Shown: piece after piece, positions 27,890 through 39,517 of the stretch
Layout of the letters: every line of letters begins with the position of its first letter
Position numbering within the stretch: position 1 is the first letter of the stretch
Assembly: GCF_029263155.1 (NCBI RefSeq)
Contig: NZ_JAJCYB010000131.1
Coordinates: 121,208-185,207 of the forward strand
DNA from: Pseudonocardia sp.
GTDB taxonomy: Bacteria > Actinomycetota > Actinomycetes > Mycobacteriales > Pseudonocardiaceae
Length of the DNA stretch: 64,000 nt
Direction: 5' to 3'
Notes under the pieces: model-generated
Seen by the model: the letters and a program-made list of their open reading frames with translations, nothing else
Told to the model about the DNA's origin: nothing
The model's database searches: none
Position numbers and translations under genes: made by a program

Positions 27890-28300
27890 TCAACCGGTGG
27901 GCGGCTCGGAGACCGTGTCGAGGAGGGCGCGCGGCCCGGTGGTCGTCGCGCCCACCGCGCGCACCCGGACACGCAGACCACGGTCGGCCGTGACCACGAC
28001 GACGCCGGTCCCGCCCAGCTCCACCGCGCGTTCGACGATCGCGGCGTCGCCGTCGGCGGGGGCGCGGACCACGGTCAGCCCGGGATGCGAGGGCAGGTCC
28101 GTGGCCCGGGCCGCGGCTCCCTCCAGCACCAGGTGGACATGTGGGTGCGCACCGGGCCCGTCGAGTGCGTCCACGAGGCGCTGCGCCAGCCGGCGGGCGG
28201 CCCCCGGCCGGTCGCGCCACCAGCCGTCCGGGCGCGACCCGACGACGTTGGCCCCGTCGACCACCACGTGATCGACGGAAGCGGGCCCCGAGCTGCACAT
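27890..28300 (-). CDS. NYN/PIN-like domain protein
   Basis: 136-residue protein with the NYN/YacP-like nuclease pattern: VVVDGANVVGSRPDGWWRDR at the N-terminus (first acidic residue), a middle VHLVLEG strand and a C-terminal VVVVTADRGLRVRVRAVG with the second acidic residue. NYN proteins are metal-dependent RNases or RNA-binding proteins. It lies 30 bases after pgl on the same strand and appears to be the last gene of the pentose phosphate operon. The RNA target is unknown. Confidence 0.75.
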   Translation of the reverse strand: MCSSGPASVDHVVVDGANVVGSRPDGWWRDRPGAARRLAQRLVDALDGPGAHPHVHLVLEGAAARATDLPSHPGLTVVRAPADGDAAIVERAVELGGTGVVVVTADRGLRVRVRAVGATTTGPRALLDTVSEPPTG

Positions 28301-28330
28301 GCGCGGTTCAGGTCCCGATCGTGGCGATCA

Positions 28331-29110
28331 TCAGCCGATGGCCGGCACCAGGTCGCGCGGCAGCTTCGAGGCCGCGGCGCGGTCGAGCAGCCAGCGGGTG
28401 CGCCGCCTGCCCTGCGCGCCGGCCACCGGGATCGCCACCTCGCCCGCCCCGGACAGCGCCATCGACACCGCCGCCGCCTTGGCCGCGCCGGTCGTCACGA
28501 TCCACACCTCGGCTGCCCGCCGGATCGCCGGCAACGTGAGCGTCACCCGCGTGGGCGGCGGCTTCGGGCAGCCGTGCACGGCCACGACCGGGCGCTCGGT
28601 CTCGTACACCGCGGGCGAGTGCGGGAACACCGACGCCGTGTGGCCCTCGCCGCCCATGCCGAGCAGCAGGATGTCGAACGACGGCACCGGTCCGTGGTCC
28701 TCGGGCCGGGCCGCCCGCGCCAGGATCGTCGCGTAGTCCTCCGCGGCGGCCTCGGCCCCGGACGGACCGGTCCCGGTGTCGGCGCCCATCGGGAACACCC
28801 GCGCCGGGTCGACCCGCACGTGGTCGAGCAGCGCCTCGCGGGCCTGGGTCTCGTTGCGCTCCGGGTCGCCGGGGGGCAGGAAGCGCTCGTCGCCCCAGTA
28901 GAACTCCACGTGCGACCAGTCGACGGCGTCGCGCGCGGTGCTGCCGCGGATGTGCTCCAGCATCGCGATGCCGACGCCACCCCCGGTCAGCACGAGCTTC
29001 GGGACGTTGCCCGCCGCCTGCAGGTCGACGAGCCGGGTGACCAGCCGCGCCGCGGCCGCGGCCGCGAGCACGGTGGGGTTCGCGTGGACGGCGATGTCGG
29101 CGGCCACCAT
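28331..29110 (-). CDS. pgl: 6-phosphogluconolactonase
   Basis: 259 residues, hydrolysing 6-phosphogluconolactone after Zwf. Motifs: LTGGGVGIAMLEHI, VEFYWGDERFLPPGDPERN and ILLLGMGGEGHTASVFP. Its ATG overlaps the opcA stop (ATGA). It belongs to the minus-strand operon tkt-tal-pgi-like-zwf-opcA-pgl. Confidence 0.94.
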   Translation of the reverse strand: MVAADIAVHANPTVLAAAAAARLVTRLVDLQAAGNVPKLVLTGGGVGIAMLEHIRGSTARDAVDWSHVEFYWGDERFLPPGDPERNETQAREALLDHVRVDPARVFPMGADTGTGPSGAEAAAEDYATILARAARPEDHGPVPSFDILLLGMGGEGHTASVFPHSPAVYETERPVVAVHGCPKPPPTRVTLTLPAIRRAAEVWIVTTGAAKAAAVSMALSGAGEVAIPVAGAQGRRRTRWLLDRAAASKLPRDLVPAIG

Positions 29111-30072
29111 CACGCACCTGCCATGGCGGGCACCCGGACCGGGGTGCGGCCCCGGGTGACCTGGGAGACGCCCGCGAGCGCGGCGCCGTATATCTCGTCC
29201 GGGTCGAGCCGTCGCAGCTCCTCGGCCAGGCAGTCGCGGACCTCCCGGCGGGCCAGCGCGACGAGCCGGTCGGGCTGTCCGGGCTGGCGCAGGTTGCCGA
29301 CCCTCCCGTCCGGGCGCGTCAGCTCCACCGGGCCGGACGGCCGTTCCAGGACCACCGAGACCAGGCCGGGGCCGCTCGCGGCGGGGGAGCGCTTGACCTT
29401 CACCCCGAGCCGCGAGACCAGCCAGCCGGCGATCAGGTCGGTGGACGGGGAGACCGTCTCGCCCGCCACCACGGCCGAGGTGACGTCCTCGTGCGGTGGC
29501 GCGTCGAGCGCGGTGGCCAGCAGCGCGCGCCACGAGGTCAGGCGGGTCCAGGTGAGGTCGGTGTCGCCCGCGACGTGCCGGGCTCGGCGCTGCTCGAACG
29601 CCTTGACCGGGTTGCGCGCCGCCAGCGCGTCGGTGATCCGGCGCTGAGCCAGCCGCCCCACGGCGTCCTCCGACGGCACGGCCGGTGCCTCGTCCGGCCA
29701 CCACGCGACGACCGGTGCGTCGGGCAGCAGCAGCGGGGTGACCATCCCGGCACCGGCGTCGGCCGCGGCGAGCGGGCCGTATCCGCGCAGCACGATCACC
29801 TCGCTGGCCCCGGCGTCGCCGCCGACGCGGATCTGCGCGTCGAGCCGCGGCGCGGCCTTGCGCTGGCCGCGGGCCAGCACGATCACCCGGCACGGGTGCT
29901 CGCGGCTGGCGGAGTTGGCGGCCTCGATGGCGCTCTCGATCGCGGAGCCGTCGTCGGTGATGATCACCAGGGTGAGCACGCGGCCCAGTGCCTGCACCCC
30001 GCCGTCCTCGCGCAGCTCGACGAGCTTGCGGTTGACCGCGGAGGTGGTGGACGAGGGCAGGTCGACGATCAC
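29110..30072 (-). CDS. opcA: glucose-6-phosphate dehydrogenase assembly protein OpcA
   Basis: 320-residue OpcA, found next to zwf in actinobacteria and cyanobacteria, where it promotes assembly or activity of glucose-6-phosphate dehydrogenase. The family patterns DAPVVAWWPDEAPAVP and a central WTRLTSWRALLATALD are present. The start is the GTG at 30072, 31 bases after zwf. It overlaps pgl by four bases. Confidence 0.92.
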   Translation of the reverse strand: MIVDLPSSTTSAVNRKLVELREDGGVQALGRVLTLVIITDDGSAIESAIEAANSASREHPCRVIVLARGQRKAAPRLDAQIRVGGDAGASEVIVLRGYGPLAAADAGAGMVTPLLLPDAPVVAWWPDEAPAVPSEDAVGRLAQRRITDALAARNPVKAFEQRRARHVAGDTDLTWTRLTSWRALLATALDAPPHEDVTSAVVAGETVSPSTDLIAGWLVSRLGVKVKRSPAASGPGLVSVVLERPSGPVELTRPDGRVGNLRQPGQPDRLVALARREVRDCLAEELRRLDPDEIYGAALAGVSQVTRGRTPVRVPAMAGA

Positions 30073-30103
30073 GGCCCCACGCCTTTCGTTGTCACGAGCC
30101 CGT

Positions 30104-31651
30104 TCATGGTCTTCTCCAGGTGCGTCCGGTGCGGGCGAGCATGGCGTCGGCGGACTCCGGTCCCCACGAGCCGGCCGGGTACGGATCGGGGCCGGTCTCG
30201 GCGGCGTGCCAGTGCTCGATGACCGGGTCGAGGATCTCCCAGGACCGCTCGACCTCCTCGTTCACCGGGAACAGTGACGGCTCGCCCAGCAGCACGTCGA
30301 GGATCAGCCGCTCGTAGGCCTCGGGGGAGGCCTCGGTGAACGCGGTGCCGTAGCCGAAGTCCATGGTGACGTCGCGGACCTCCATGGTGGAGCCGGGTAC
30401 CTTCGAGCCGAACCGCATCGTGACGCCCTCGTCGGGCTGCACCCGCACGACGAACGCGTTCTGGCCGAGCTCCTCGGTCATCGTCGCGTCGAAGGGCAGG
30501 TGCGGCGCCCGCTTGAAGATCACCGCGATCTCGGTGACGCGGCGCCCGAGGCGCTTGCCGGTGCGCAGGTAGAACGGCACGCCCGCCCAGCGCCGGGTGT
30601 CGATCTCGCAGGTGATCGCGGCATAGGTCTCGGTGCCCGACTCCGGGTCGAAGCCCTCCTCCTCGGTCAGCCCGAGCACCTTCTCCCCGCCCTGCCAGCC
30701 ACCGGTGTACTGGCCGCGGGCGGTGGTCTCCGACAGCGGCCGGACCAACCTGGTGGCCTTGAGCACCTTGGTCTTCTCCGCGCGCAGCTCGTCGGAGGAG
30801 AACGACGTGGGCTCCTCCATCGCGATGAACGCCAGCAGCTGCAGCAGGTGGTTCTGGATCACGTCGCGGGCCGCGCCGATGCCGTCGTAGTAGCCGGCGC
30901 GCCCGCCCAGCCCGATGTCCTCGGCCATGGTGATCTGCACGTGGTCGACGTAGTGGGAGTTCCAGATCGGCTCGAACAGCTGGTTGGCGAAGCGCAGCGC
31001 CAGGATGTTCTGGACCGTCTCCTTGCCGAGGTAGTGGTCGATGCGGAACACCGAGTCCTCGGGGAACACGTCGTTGACGATCTCGTTGAGCTCCTTCGCC
31101 GACGCCAGGTCGTGGCCGAACGGCTTCTCGATGACGACGCGGCGCCACTGGTCGAGCCCCTCCTGCCGGGCCAGGCCGGAGCGGGAGAGCTGCTTGCACA
31201 CCACCGGGAACGCGTCCGGGGGGATCGACAGGTAGAACGCGTGGTTGCCGCCGGTGCCGCGCTCGGCGTCCAGCTCGCGGACGGTGTCCTCCAGGCGGTC
31301 GAACGCGTCGTCGTCGTCGAAGCTGCCCTGGACGAACCGGAACCCCTCGGCGAGCCGGTCCCACACGGCCTGCCGGAACGGGGTGCGGGCGTGCGTCCTG
31401 ACCGCCTCGAGGACGACGTCGCCGAAGTCCTGCGCGGCCCAGTCGCGGCGGGCGAAGCCGGTGAGGGCGAAGCCCGGGGGCAGCAGCCCGCGGTTGGCGA
31501 GGTCGTAGATGGCGGGCATCAGCTTCTTGCGCGAGAGGTCGCCGGTGACCCCGAAGATCACCAGGCCGCACGGGCCCGCGATGCGCGGGAGCCGCTTGTC
31601 CCGCGGGTCACGCAGCGGGTTGGTCCAGGCCGCGCCCGGATGGGCCGTCAT
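30104..31651 (-). CDS. zwf: glucose-6-phosphate 1-dehydrogenase
   Basis: 515 residues, a normal length; oxidises glucose-6-phosphate to the lactone with NADP. The cofactor motif is IFGVTGDLSRKKLMPAIYDL, and the active-site motif FRIDHYLGKETVQN includes the catalytic His. EKPFGHD and the C-terminal region are intact. The start MTAHPGAAWTNPLRD at 31651 lies 19 bases after the preceding gene. Confidence 0.96.
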   Translation of the reverse strand: MTAHPGAAWTNPLRDPRDKRLPRIAGPCGLVIFGVTGDLSRKKLMPAIYDLANRGLLPPGFALTGFARRDWAAQDFGDVVLEAVRTHARTPFRQAVWDRLAEGFRFVQGSFDDDDAFDRLEDTVRELDAERGTGGNHAFYLSIPPDAFPVVCKQLSRSGLARQEGLDQWRRVVIEKPFGHDLASAKELNEIVNDVFPEDSVFRIDHYLGKETVQNILALRFANQLFEPIWNSHYVDHVQITMAEDIGLGGRAGYYDGIGAARDVIQNHLLQLLAFIAMEEPTSFSSDELRAEKTKVLKATRLVRPLSETTARGQYTGGWQGGEKVLGLTEEEGFDPESGTETYAAITCEIDTRRWAGVPFYLRTGKRLGRRVTEIAVIFKRAPHLPFDATMTEELGQNAFVVRVQPDEGVTMRFGSKVPGSTMEVRDVTMDFGYGTAFTEASPEAYERLILDVLLGEPSLFPVNEEVERSWEILDPVIEHWHAAETGPDPYPAGSWGPESADAMLARTGRTWRRP

Positions 31652-31670
31652 CGCGTCTCCAGTCTCGTCT

Positions 31671-32990
31671 CTAGAGTTCCTGCACGGCGCGGGCGAGCGT
31701 GACCAGGCCGGTGAGCCGGTCCCGCAGGTGCAGCCGCAGCCCGTCGGGCCCGGGCCCGGGCGGTGCGGGACCATCCTGGAGCACGTCCCCGACGAGCTGC
31801 ACGGCGAGGCCACCGGGTGGGGGACGGCCCGGCGCCCAGGTGAACGTGACCGGGCGCCGCGCGCGCCGGGCCAGCTCCCCGCGCAGCACGGCGGCCGAGG
31901 CGTCGGACTCGCGGTCGAGGTGCGCGTGCAGCGCGACCGGGCCGGGACGGGAGTCGAGCAGCGCCGCGAGCGCCCCGGCGACGGTGGTCACCCCGGCCGG
32001 GAGCCCGGCCGCGTGCACGTCCACGTCGCCGTCACGGAACGCGAGCGGCGGCACCTCGGTCGGCGGCTCCTCGGGCGCGGTCGGGTCCGTGCCGCGCAGG
32101 TACCCGGCCACGGCCACCGCGCGCTGGAACAGGTGCAGCCGCCCGGTCGGGTTGCCGCCGATGCGGACGTCCGCCTCGCCGTCGTCGACGTCGATCGTGA
32201 GCCGGTCGCCCGCCCGCCGCAGCCCGCCGCCGGAGCGCGCGAGCGTGCGGATCAGCTCGACCAGCACGTCCTCGACACCCAGGGTGTCGGTGATCGTGAC
32301 GGACTCGGCGGCGGCCAGCAGCGCCCCCAGCACGAGAGCGTGGTTGGCCGGGTCGTCGGCGTCGTAGGACTGCTCGGCGTTGCCCAGCAGCATCCGGACG
32401 TCGGCGCCGGCGATCCCGCCGGGCACCAGCGAGTAGGGGGTGAACGCCGTCCAGACGTCGTGGACGTCGGGCGGTCCCTCGATCACGGTGAGCGCGTCGG
32501 GGGCGGGCTGCCCGGGCGGGACGACCGCGACGGTGCGCGAGCGCGGGTCGATCCCGTCGGCGCGCAGCGCGCGCTGCACGGCGGCGGTCACGGCGTCGAT
32601 CCCGCGCCGGTCGACGCCGGGCGGCACCGCGACGACCAGCGCCGTCGCCTCCAGATCGCCGGCCAGCACGTCGGCCACCCGGGCGGCGTCGGGGGTGTCG
32701 AGGACGGTCAGGCGCGGTTCCCCGGGCACCAGCGCAGCGGCGTTGTACCCCACGGCGCCCGCGGTGACGGCGACCGTGCGGCGGGCGCCGGCGTCACACA
32801 GCTCGGAGTGCAGGGCGTTCACGTGCCCGCCCAGCGGCCGGGCCAGCCGGCGCGCGTCCAGCCAGCCCGGCCGGGCGTGCGGCACCCGGCCGGCGGCGAG
32901 CCGCGAGGCGACCCGCTCGTCGACCAGGCGCCGCAGGACCGCCGGGGGCGGCGGCTCCTCGGTCGTGAGGGTGACCGGCCAGGTGATCAG
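31671..32990 (-). CDS. degenerate glucose-6-phosphate isomerase-like SIS protein
   Basis: About 439 residues, lying where several actinomycetes carry pgi (between tal and zwf). Recognisable remnants of the isomerase fold are VWTAFTPYSLVPGGIAGADV (counterpart of the RYSxLTPxGLLP block) and the nucleotide-like strand VAVTAGAVGYNAAAL. The phosphosugar-binding SKSGTT-type motif is replaced by VVAVPPGVDRRGID, and the sequence is almost lysine-free. It is therefore probably inactive as an isomerase, perhaps structural or regulatory. No ATG/GTG precedes the conserved part; a CTG at 32990 overlaps the tal stop as CTGA and is used as the start. Confidence 0.6.
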   Translation of the reverse strand: MITWPVTLTTEEPPPPAVLRRLVDERVASRLAAGRVPHARPGWLDARRLARPLGGHVNALHSELCDAGARRTVAVTAGAVGYNAAALVPGEPRLTVLDTPDAARVADVLAGDLEATALVVAVPPGVDRRGIDAVTAAVQRALRADGIDPRSRTVAVVPPGQPAPDALTVIEGPPDVHDVWTAFTPYSLVPGGIAGADVRMLLGNAEQSYDADDPANHALVLGALLAAAESVTITDTLGVEDVLVELIRTLARSGGGLRRAGDRLTIDVDDGEADVRIGGNPTGRLHLFQRAVAVAGYLRGTDPTAPEEPPTEVPPLAFRDGDVDVHAAGLPAGVTTVAGALAALLDSRPGPVALHAHLDRESDASAAVLRGELARRARRPVTFTWAPGRPPPGGLAVQLVGDVLQDGPAPPGPGPDGLRLHLRDRLTGLVTLARAVQEL

Positions 32991-34096
32991 CGGGCGCCGT
33001 CCAGCTGCCCCTGGACGGTCTCGCCCAGCTCGTCCCAGGACGTCGCGAACTTGTCGACGCCCTCGTCCTCCAGCGCCAGGAACATGTCGGTGAGGTCGAC
33101 GCCCACGCGCTCCAGGGCGTCGAACACCTCCTGGGCCTGCGCGGCCGTGCCGGTGACCCGGTCGCCGTGCACCTCGCCGTGGTCGGCGAAGGCCTGCATC
33201 GTCTTCTCCGGCATCGTGTTGACGGTATCGGCGACGACGAGCTCGGTGACGTAGAGGGTGTCGGGGTAGTCGGGGTTCTTGACCCCCGTGGACGCCCACA
33301 GCGGCCGCTGCGGCTGCGCGCCCGCCTGGGCCAGGTTGTCCCAGCGCCCGCCGACGAAGGTCTCCTGGAACGCGGCGTACGCGAGCCGCGAGTTCGCGAC
33401 CCCGGCCTTCCCGCGCAGCGCCAGCGCCTCGTCGGTGCCGATCGCCTCCAGTCGCTTGTCGATCTCGGTGTCGACGCGGGAGACGAAGAAGCTGGCGACC
33501 GAGGCGATGCGGGCGATCTCCTGCCCGTTCGCCGAGGCCTGCTCCAGCCCGTCGAGGTAGGCCGCCATGACCGCCCGGTACCGCTCGACGGAGAAGATCA
33601 GGGTGACGTTCACCGAGATGCCCTCGGCGAGCGCCCGCGTGATCGCGGGCAGGCCCTGCTCCGTGGCCGGGATCTTGACCAGCAGGTTGGGCCGGTCGAC
33701 GGCCTTCCACAGGTCGACCGCCTGCGCGACGGTGGCGTCGGTGTCGCGGGCCAGGCCGGGGTCGACCTCGAGCGAGACCCGCCCGTCGACGCCGCCGGTG
33801 GACTCCCAGGTGCCGCTGAACACGTCGCAGGCCTGCTGCACGTCGGCGACGGTGATCTCGCGGACGGCGTCGGCGACCGACGCGCCGCGCGCGGCGAGCT
33901 CGCGGACCTGCTCGTCGTAGGCCTCGCCGTCGGCCAGCGCACCCGCGAAGATCGTGGGGTTGGTGGTGACGCCGACCACGTGCGACTCGGTGATCAGCTC
34001 CTGCAGGTTGCCGCTGCGCAGGCGCTCGCGGGACAGGTCGTCGAGCCAGATGGATACGCCCGCGTCGGCGAGCTGTCCCAGTCGTTCGTTGCTCAT
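32987..34096 (-). CDS. tal: transaldolase
   Basis: 369 residues, typical of actinobacterial transaldolase. The Schiff-base lysine is in RPNLLVKIPATEQG; other motifs are VTTNPTIFAGAL and NVTLIFSVERYRAVM, plus STGVKNPDYPDTLYV near the phosphate site. A GGAGGAG site precedes the ATG at 34096, 11 bases from tkt. It transfers dihydroxyacetone units in the non-oxidative pentose phosphate branch. Confidence 0.96.
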   Translation of the reverse strand: MSNERLGQLADAGVSIWLDDLSRERLRSGNLQELITESHVVGVTTNPTIFAGALADGEAYDEQVRELAARGASVADAVREITVADVQQACDVFSGTWESTGGVDGRVSLEVDPGLARDTDATVAQAVDLWKAVDRPNLLVKIPATEQGLPAITRALAEGISVNVTLIFSVERYRAVMAAYLDGLEQASANGQEIARIASVASFFVSRVDTEIDKRLEAIGTDEALALRGKAGVANSRLAYAAFQETFVGGRWDNLAQAGAQPQRPLWASTGVKNPDYPDTLYVTELVVADTVNTMPEKTMQAFADHGEVHGDRVTGTAAQAQEVFDALERVGVDLTDMFLALEDEGVDKFATSWDELGETVQGQLDGAR

Positions 34097-34107
34097 GGAA
34101 CTCCTCC

Positions 34108-36216
<2,109 letters not shown>

Positions 36217-36454
36217 GGCGGCTCCCTGGATGGTCGGTGTTCCGGTACGGGCGGTGCTGATGGGTCTGTACTGCTCACGGGGGCGCTACGCCACGACGCG
36301 TCCCGGCCAGCCTAGCCACGTCGGGCGGGCGCGTGCGATGTCCGCGTGCACCGCTCACCCGCGGTCTACCCGGCGGCCCCCTCCGCCATGCCTGAAGCTA
36401 GGATCGACGCGCTGTAGAAGACCCGCCCCACCACATCGCGGATCGAGGTAGCCG

Positions 36455-37408
36455 GTGAGTGTGTCGCCCCCCGAGGTCGGTACGGCGCCCACCCGGTGGC
36501 GCGCCGGGCTGGACCGGGCCCGGGACACCGTGTCGGCGTACCTCGGCCTCACCAAGACGCGCATCATCGAGCAGTTGCTCGTGGTCACCGTGCCGGCGAT
36601 GTTCCTCGCGCAACGCGGGATCCCGTCGGTCGGGCTGATCGTGGCCACGCTGCTCGGCGGCGCGCTCGCCGCGGCCAGCGCGCACGCCCTCAACTGCGTC
36701 GTCGACGCCGACATCGACAAGCTCATGAAGCGCACCGCGCGCCGCCCGCTGGCCAAGGGGCAGGTGCCGCCGCGCAACGCGCTCATCTTCGGGCTCGCGC
36801 TGGGCGTGTTCAGCTCGGTGTGGCTCGGGCTCACCACCAACTGGCTGGCCGCCGCCCTCTCGGTCGCCGCGATCGCGTTCTACGTGCTCGTCTACACGCT
36901 GCTGCTCAAGCGCCGCACGTCCCAGAACATCGTGTGGGGCGGGGCCGCGGGCTGCATGCCCGTCGTCATCGGCTGGGCGGCGGTCACCGGCACCGTGGAG
37001 TGGCCCGCACTGGTCATGTTCGCGGTCATCTTCTTCTGGACGCCCCCGCACTTCTGGGCCCTGGCCATGCGCTACCGCGACGACTACGCGGCCGCGGGTG
37101 TCCCGATGCTCCCCGTGGTGGCCACACCGGTGCAGGTGTCGCGCCGGATCGTCGCCTACTCGTGGATCATGATCGGGGTCACGCTGCTGCTGCTGCCGGT
37201 CACGTCGTGGATCTACGCGGCGGTCGCGGCCCTGCTGGGCGCCTGGTTCGTGTTCGCCGCGCACCGCATGCACCACGGGATCGTCGCGGGCCACGAGGTC
37301 ACGCCGATGAAGCTGTTCCACCTGTCGAACATCTACCTCTGCGGCCTGTTCGCCGCCATCGCCGTGGACGCCGCCATCGGCCTGCCGGTCCTGGGCCTGC
37401 CCCTCTAG
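36455..37408 (+). CDS. ctaB: protoheme IX farnesyltransferase (heme O synthase)
   Basis: 317-residue UbiA-family integral membrane prenyltransferase with about nine helices. The prenyl-diphosphate/Mg site is NCVVDADIDKLMKRT; the second aspartate-rich loop is RYRDDYAAAGVPMLP. It converts heme B to heme O for cytochrome aa3 oxidase. GTG start at 36455; a TAGGAT -10 candidate is at 36399-36404. Its partner ctaA lies at 38.6-39.5 kb. Confidence 0.94.
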   Translation: MSVSPPEVGTAPTRWRAGLDRARDTVSAYLGLTKTRIIEQLLVVTVPAMFLAQRGIPSVGLIVATLLGGALAAASAHALNCVVDADIDKLMKRTARRPLAKGQVPPRNALIFGLALGVFSSVWLGLTTNWLAAALSVAAIAFYVLVYTLLLKRRTSQNIVWGGAAGCMPVVIGWAAVTGTVEWPALVMFAVIFFWTPPHFWALAMRYRDDYAAAGVPMLPVVATPVQVSRRIVAYSWIMIGVTLLLLPVTSWIYAAVAALLGAWFVFAAHRMHHGIVAGHEVTPMKLFHLSNIYLCGLFAAIAVDAAIGLPVLGLPL

Positions 37409-37476
37409 GGACCGCGACCCGACGGGTGGGACTCCCGTAGGACCCACCGCGACGGTCGCCCCACCCGTCGCGGTCC
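37408..37476. terminator. bidirectional hairpin between ctaB and the quinone oxidoreductase
   Basis: GGGACCGCGAC (37408-37418) and GGGTGGG (37424-37430) pair with CCCACCC and GTCGCGGTCC within 37460-37476, leaving a 5-base bulge. The hairpin fills the convergent gap and may end transcription from both sides. No T-run is present. Confidence 0.5.
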
Positions 37477-37491
37477 GCCACCGACCCGGCC

Positions 37492-38463
37492 TCAGGGCAG
37501 CAGCAGCAGCTTTCCCGTCGTGCGGCGGGACTGCAGGTCCTCGTGGGCGGTCCGGGCCTCGGCGAGCGGGTAGCGGTGCCCGATGCGCACGTCGAGCGTG
37601 CCGTCGGCGACCGCGCCGTACACCGCCGCGGCCCGCGCCGTCAGCTCCTCGGGCGAGGCGACGTGGTCGAACAGCTTGGGGCGGGTGAGATACGTCGACC
37701 CGGCCTGGTTGAGCCGCTGCGGGTCGACCGGGGGCACCGGGCCGCTCGCGGCGCCGAACAGGACGAGCATCCCGCGCGTGCGCAGCGACGCGAGGCTGGC
37801 GTCGAACGTGGTCCTTCCCACGCTGTCGTAGGCCACGGCCACGCCGGTCCCGCCGGTCAGGTCGCGGACCGCTGCGGCGAGGTCCTCGACCTCGGTGTAG
37901 TCGACGACGTCCGCGGCCCCCGCCCCGCGGGCGAGGTCCCCCTTCTCCGCGGTTGACACCGTGGCGATCACGCGCGCCCCGCGGGCCGTGGCGAGCTGGG
38001 TGAGCAGCAGCCCCACCCCGCCCGCCGCCGCGTGCACGAGCACGTCGTCGCCCTCGCGCACGGGGTAGGTGTCGGTGACGAGGAAGTGGGCGGTCATGCC
38101 CTGCAGCAGCGCGCCGACGGCCGTCTCGTCCGCGACGGCGTCGGGCACCGGCACGGCCTTCGCCGCGGGCACCGCCACGAGCTCGGCGTAGCTGCCGAGC
38201 TGCTCGCACCAGGCGACCCGGTCGCCCGCGGCGTACGCGGTGACGCCCTCGCCCACCGCCCGGACCCGGCCGGCACCCTCCATCCCGGGCACGCAGGGCA
38301 GGGTCATCGGGTAGATGCCCTCGCGCTGGTAGGTGTCGATGAAGTTCACGCCGGCCGCGGCGACCTCCACCAGCAGCTCGCCCGGCCCCGGGGTGGGGTC
38401 GGCGAGCTCGGTCGGGGTCAGGACGTCGGGGCCACCGCTCTCGGTGATCTGGATCGCGCGCAC
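37492..38463 (-). CDS. qor: quinone oxidoreductase (zeta-crystallin family)
   Basis: 323-residue medium-chain dehydrogenase of the NADPH:quinone reductase group, lacking the zinc ligands of alcohol dehydrogenases. The N-terminal GroES-like domain has GVNFIDTYQREGIYP and PGMEGAGRVRAVG. The cofactor fold is VLVHAAAGGVGLLLTQLA. The GTG start at 38463 has CATGAT 6 bases upstream, another leaderless arrangement. Mycobacteria carry qor at the same place between ctaB and ctaA. Confidence 0.9.
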   Translation of the reverse strand: MRAIQITESGGPDVLTPTELADPTPGPGELLVEVAAAGVNFIDTYQREGIYPMTLPCVPGMEGAGRVRAVGEGVTAYAAGDRVAWCEQLGSYAELVAVPAAKAVPVPDAVADETAVGALLQGMTAHFLVTDTYPVREGDDVLVHAAAGGVGLLLTQLATARGARVIATVSTAEKGDLARGAGAADVVDYTEVEDLAAAVRDLTGGTGVAVAYDSVGRTTFDASLASLRTRGMLVLFGAASGPVPPVDPQRLNQAGSTYLTRPKLFDHVASPEELTARAAAVYGAVADGTLDVRIGHRYPLAEARTAHEDLQSRRTTGKLLLLP

Positions 38464-38554
38464 GGCTCGATCATGCCCGGGTGGGGTGCGAGGGGGCAAC
38501 GAACGGCACGTCCGTCCACTCCCGGCGTACGAGCGGGGCGGGGCGGCAGCCCGG

Positions 38555-39505
38555 TCAGTGCGCGGGGACGGCGGGCGCCGCGGCGGGGGCGGGGTCGGTG
38601 ACGGCCCCCCGCTCGACCGTGCCGAACCACAGCGCCGCCGCGGCCGCGGTGACCAGCCCGGCGCCGAGCACGTGCAGCACGACGAGGACCTCGGGGACAC
38701 CGAGCACGTACTGGACGCTCCCGAGCAGTCCCTGCGCGAGCACCACGGCGAGCAGCACCCGGAACCGGCGCTCCAGCACGGCGGGCGCCGCCACGGCCCG
38801 CAGCGCGAACCCGATGCCGACCAGCAGGCCGAGGTAGCCGAACAGCAGCTCGGTGTGCAGCTGGGCGGTGGCCTCGACACCCAGGCCCAGTCGCGGGGTC
38901 GCGGCGTCCCCGGCGTGCGGTCCGGCGGCCGTCACCAGCGTGCCCGCGACGAGCAGGGCGGCGAGCACGCCGGAGCTCACGGCGACCAGCCCGCGCACCG
39001 ACCCGGGGACCAGCGGTCGCGCCCGCCCCGCCCCCTCCCGGGCCGCCCCGACGAGCGCCACCGACAGCCACACCAGCACCGCGGAGGCCATCAAGTGCAG
39101 CGACACCCCGCCCCAGGCGAGGTCGGTGAGCACCGTGAACCCGCCGATGAGCGCCTGGACGACGATACCGACCGGCATCACCGCCGCCAGCACCGTGAGC
39201 CTGCGGCGTCGCGGCCGGGTGCCCAGCGCGGCGAGCAGCACCATCCCCGCGATCGCGACCAGCACGAACGTCAGCAGCCGGTTCCCGAACTCCACCCACT
39301 GGTGCAGCGGCGCCACGTCGGCGTGCGAGACGGGGACCATGCTGCCGGGGAAGCACTGCGGGAACTCCGGGCAGCCCAGCCCCGACCCGGTCACCCGCAC
39401 CGTCACCCCGGTGACCATGATCCCGATCTGTGCCACGAGGTTCGCCACGGCCAGCCGCCGCATCGTGGTCGCGGAGGTGACGGGAAGCCGGTCGAGAACA
39501 CTCAC
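38555..39505 (-). CDS. ctaA: heme A synthase
   Basis: 316-residue CtaA with eight predicted membrane segments. The paired cysteines of actinobacterial/Bacillus type CtaA lie in GSGLGCPEFPQCFPGS after the first helix. Heme-ligand histidines occur in LHQWVEFGNRLLTF, SLHLMASAV, QLHTELLFGYLG and VLHVLGAG. It oxidises heme O to heme A. GTG start at 39505, leaderless. Confidence 0.94.
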   Translation of the reverse strand: MSVLDRLPVTSATTMRRLAVANLVAQIGIMVTGVTVRVTGSGLGCPEFPQCFPGSMVPVSHADVAPLHQWVEFGNRLLTFVLVAIAGMVLLAALGTRPRRRRLTVLAAVMPVGIVVQALIGGFTVLTDLAWGGVSLHLMASAVLVWLSVALVGAAREGAGRARPLVPGSVRGLVAVSSGVLAALLVAGTLVTAAGPHAGDAATPRLGLGVEATAQLHTELLFGYLGLLVGIGFALRAVAAPAVLERRFRVLLAVVLAQGLLGSVQYVLGVPEVLVVLHVLGAGLVTAAAAALWFGTVERGAVTDPAPAAAPAVPAH

Positions 39506-39511
39506 GACCCG

Positions 39512-39517
39512 ATCATA
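39512..39517 (-). promoter_or_regulatory. -10 element, leaderless promoter of ctaA
   Basis: Minus-strand TATGAT lies 6 bases upstream of the ctaA GTG start at 39505. It is the closest match to the TATAAT consensus among the leaderless promoters in this window. Confidence 0.65.
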
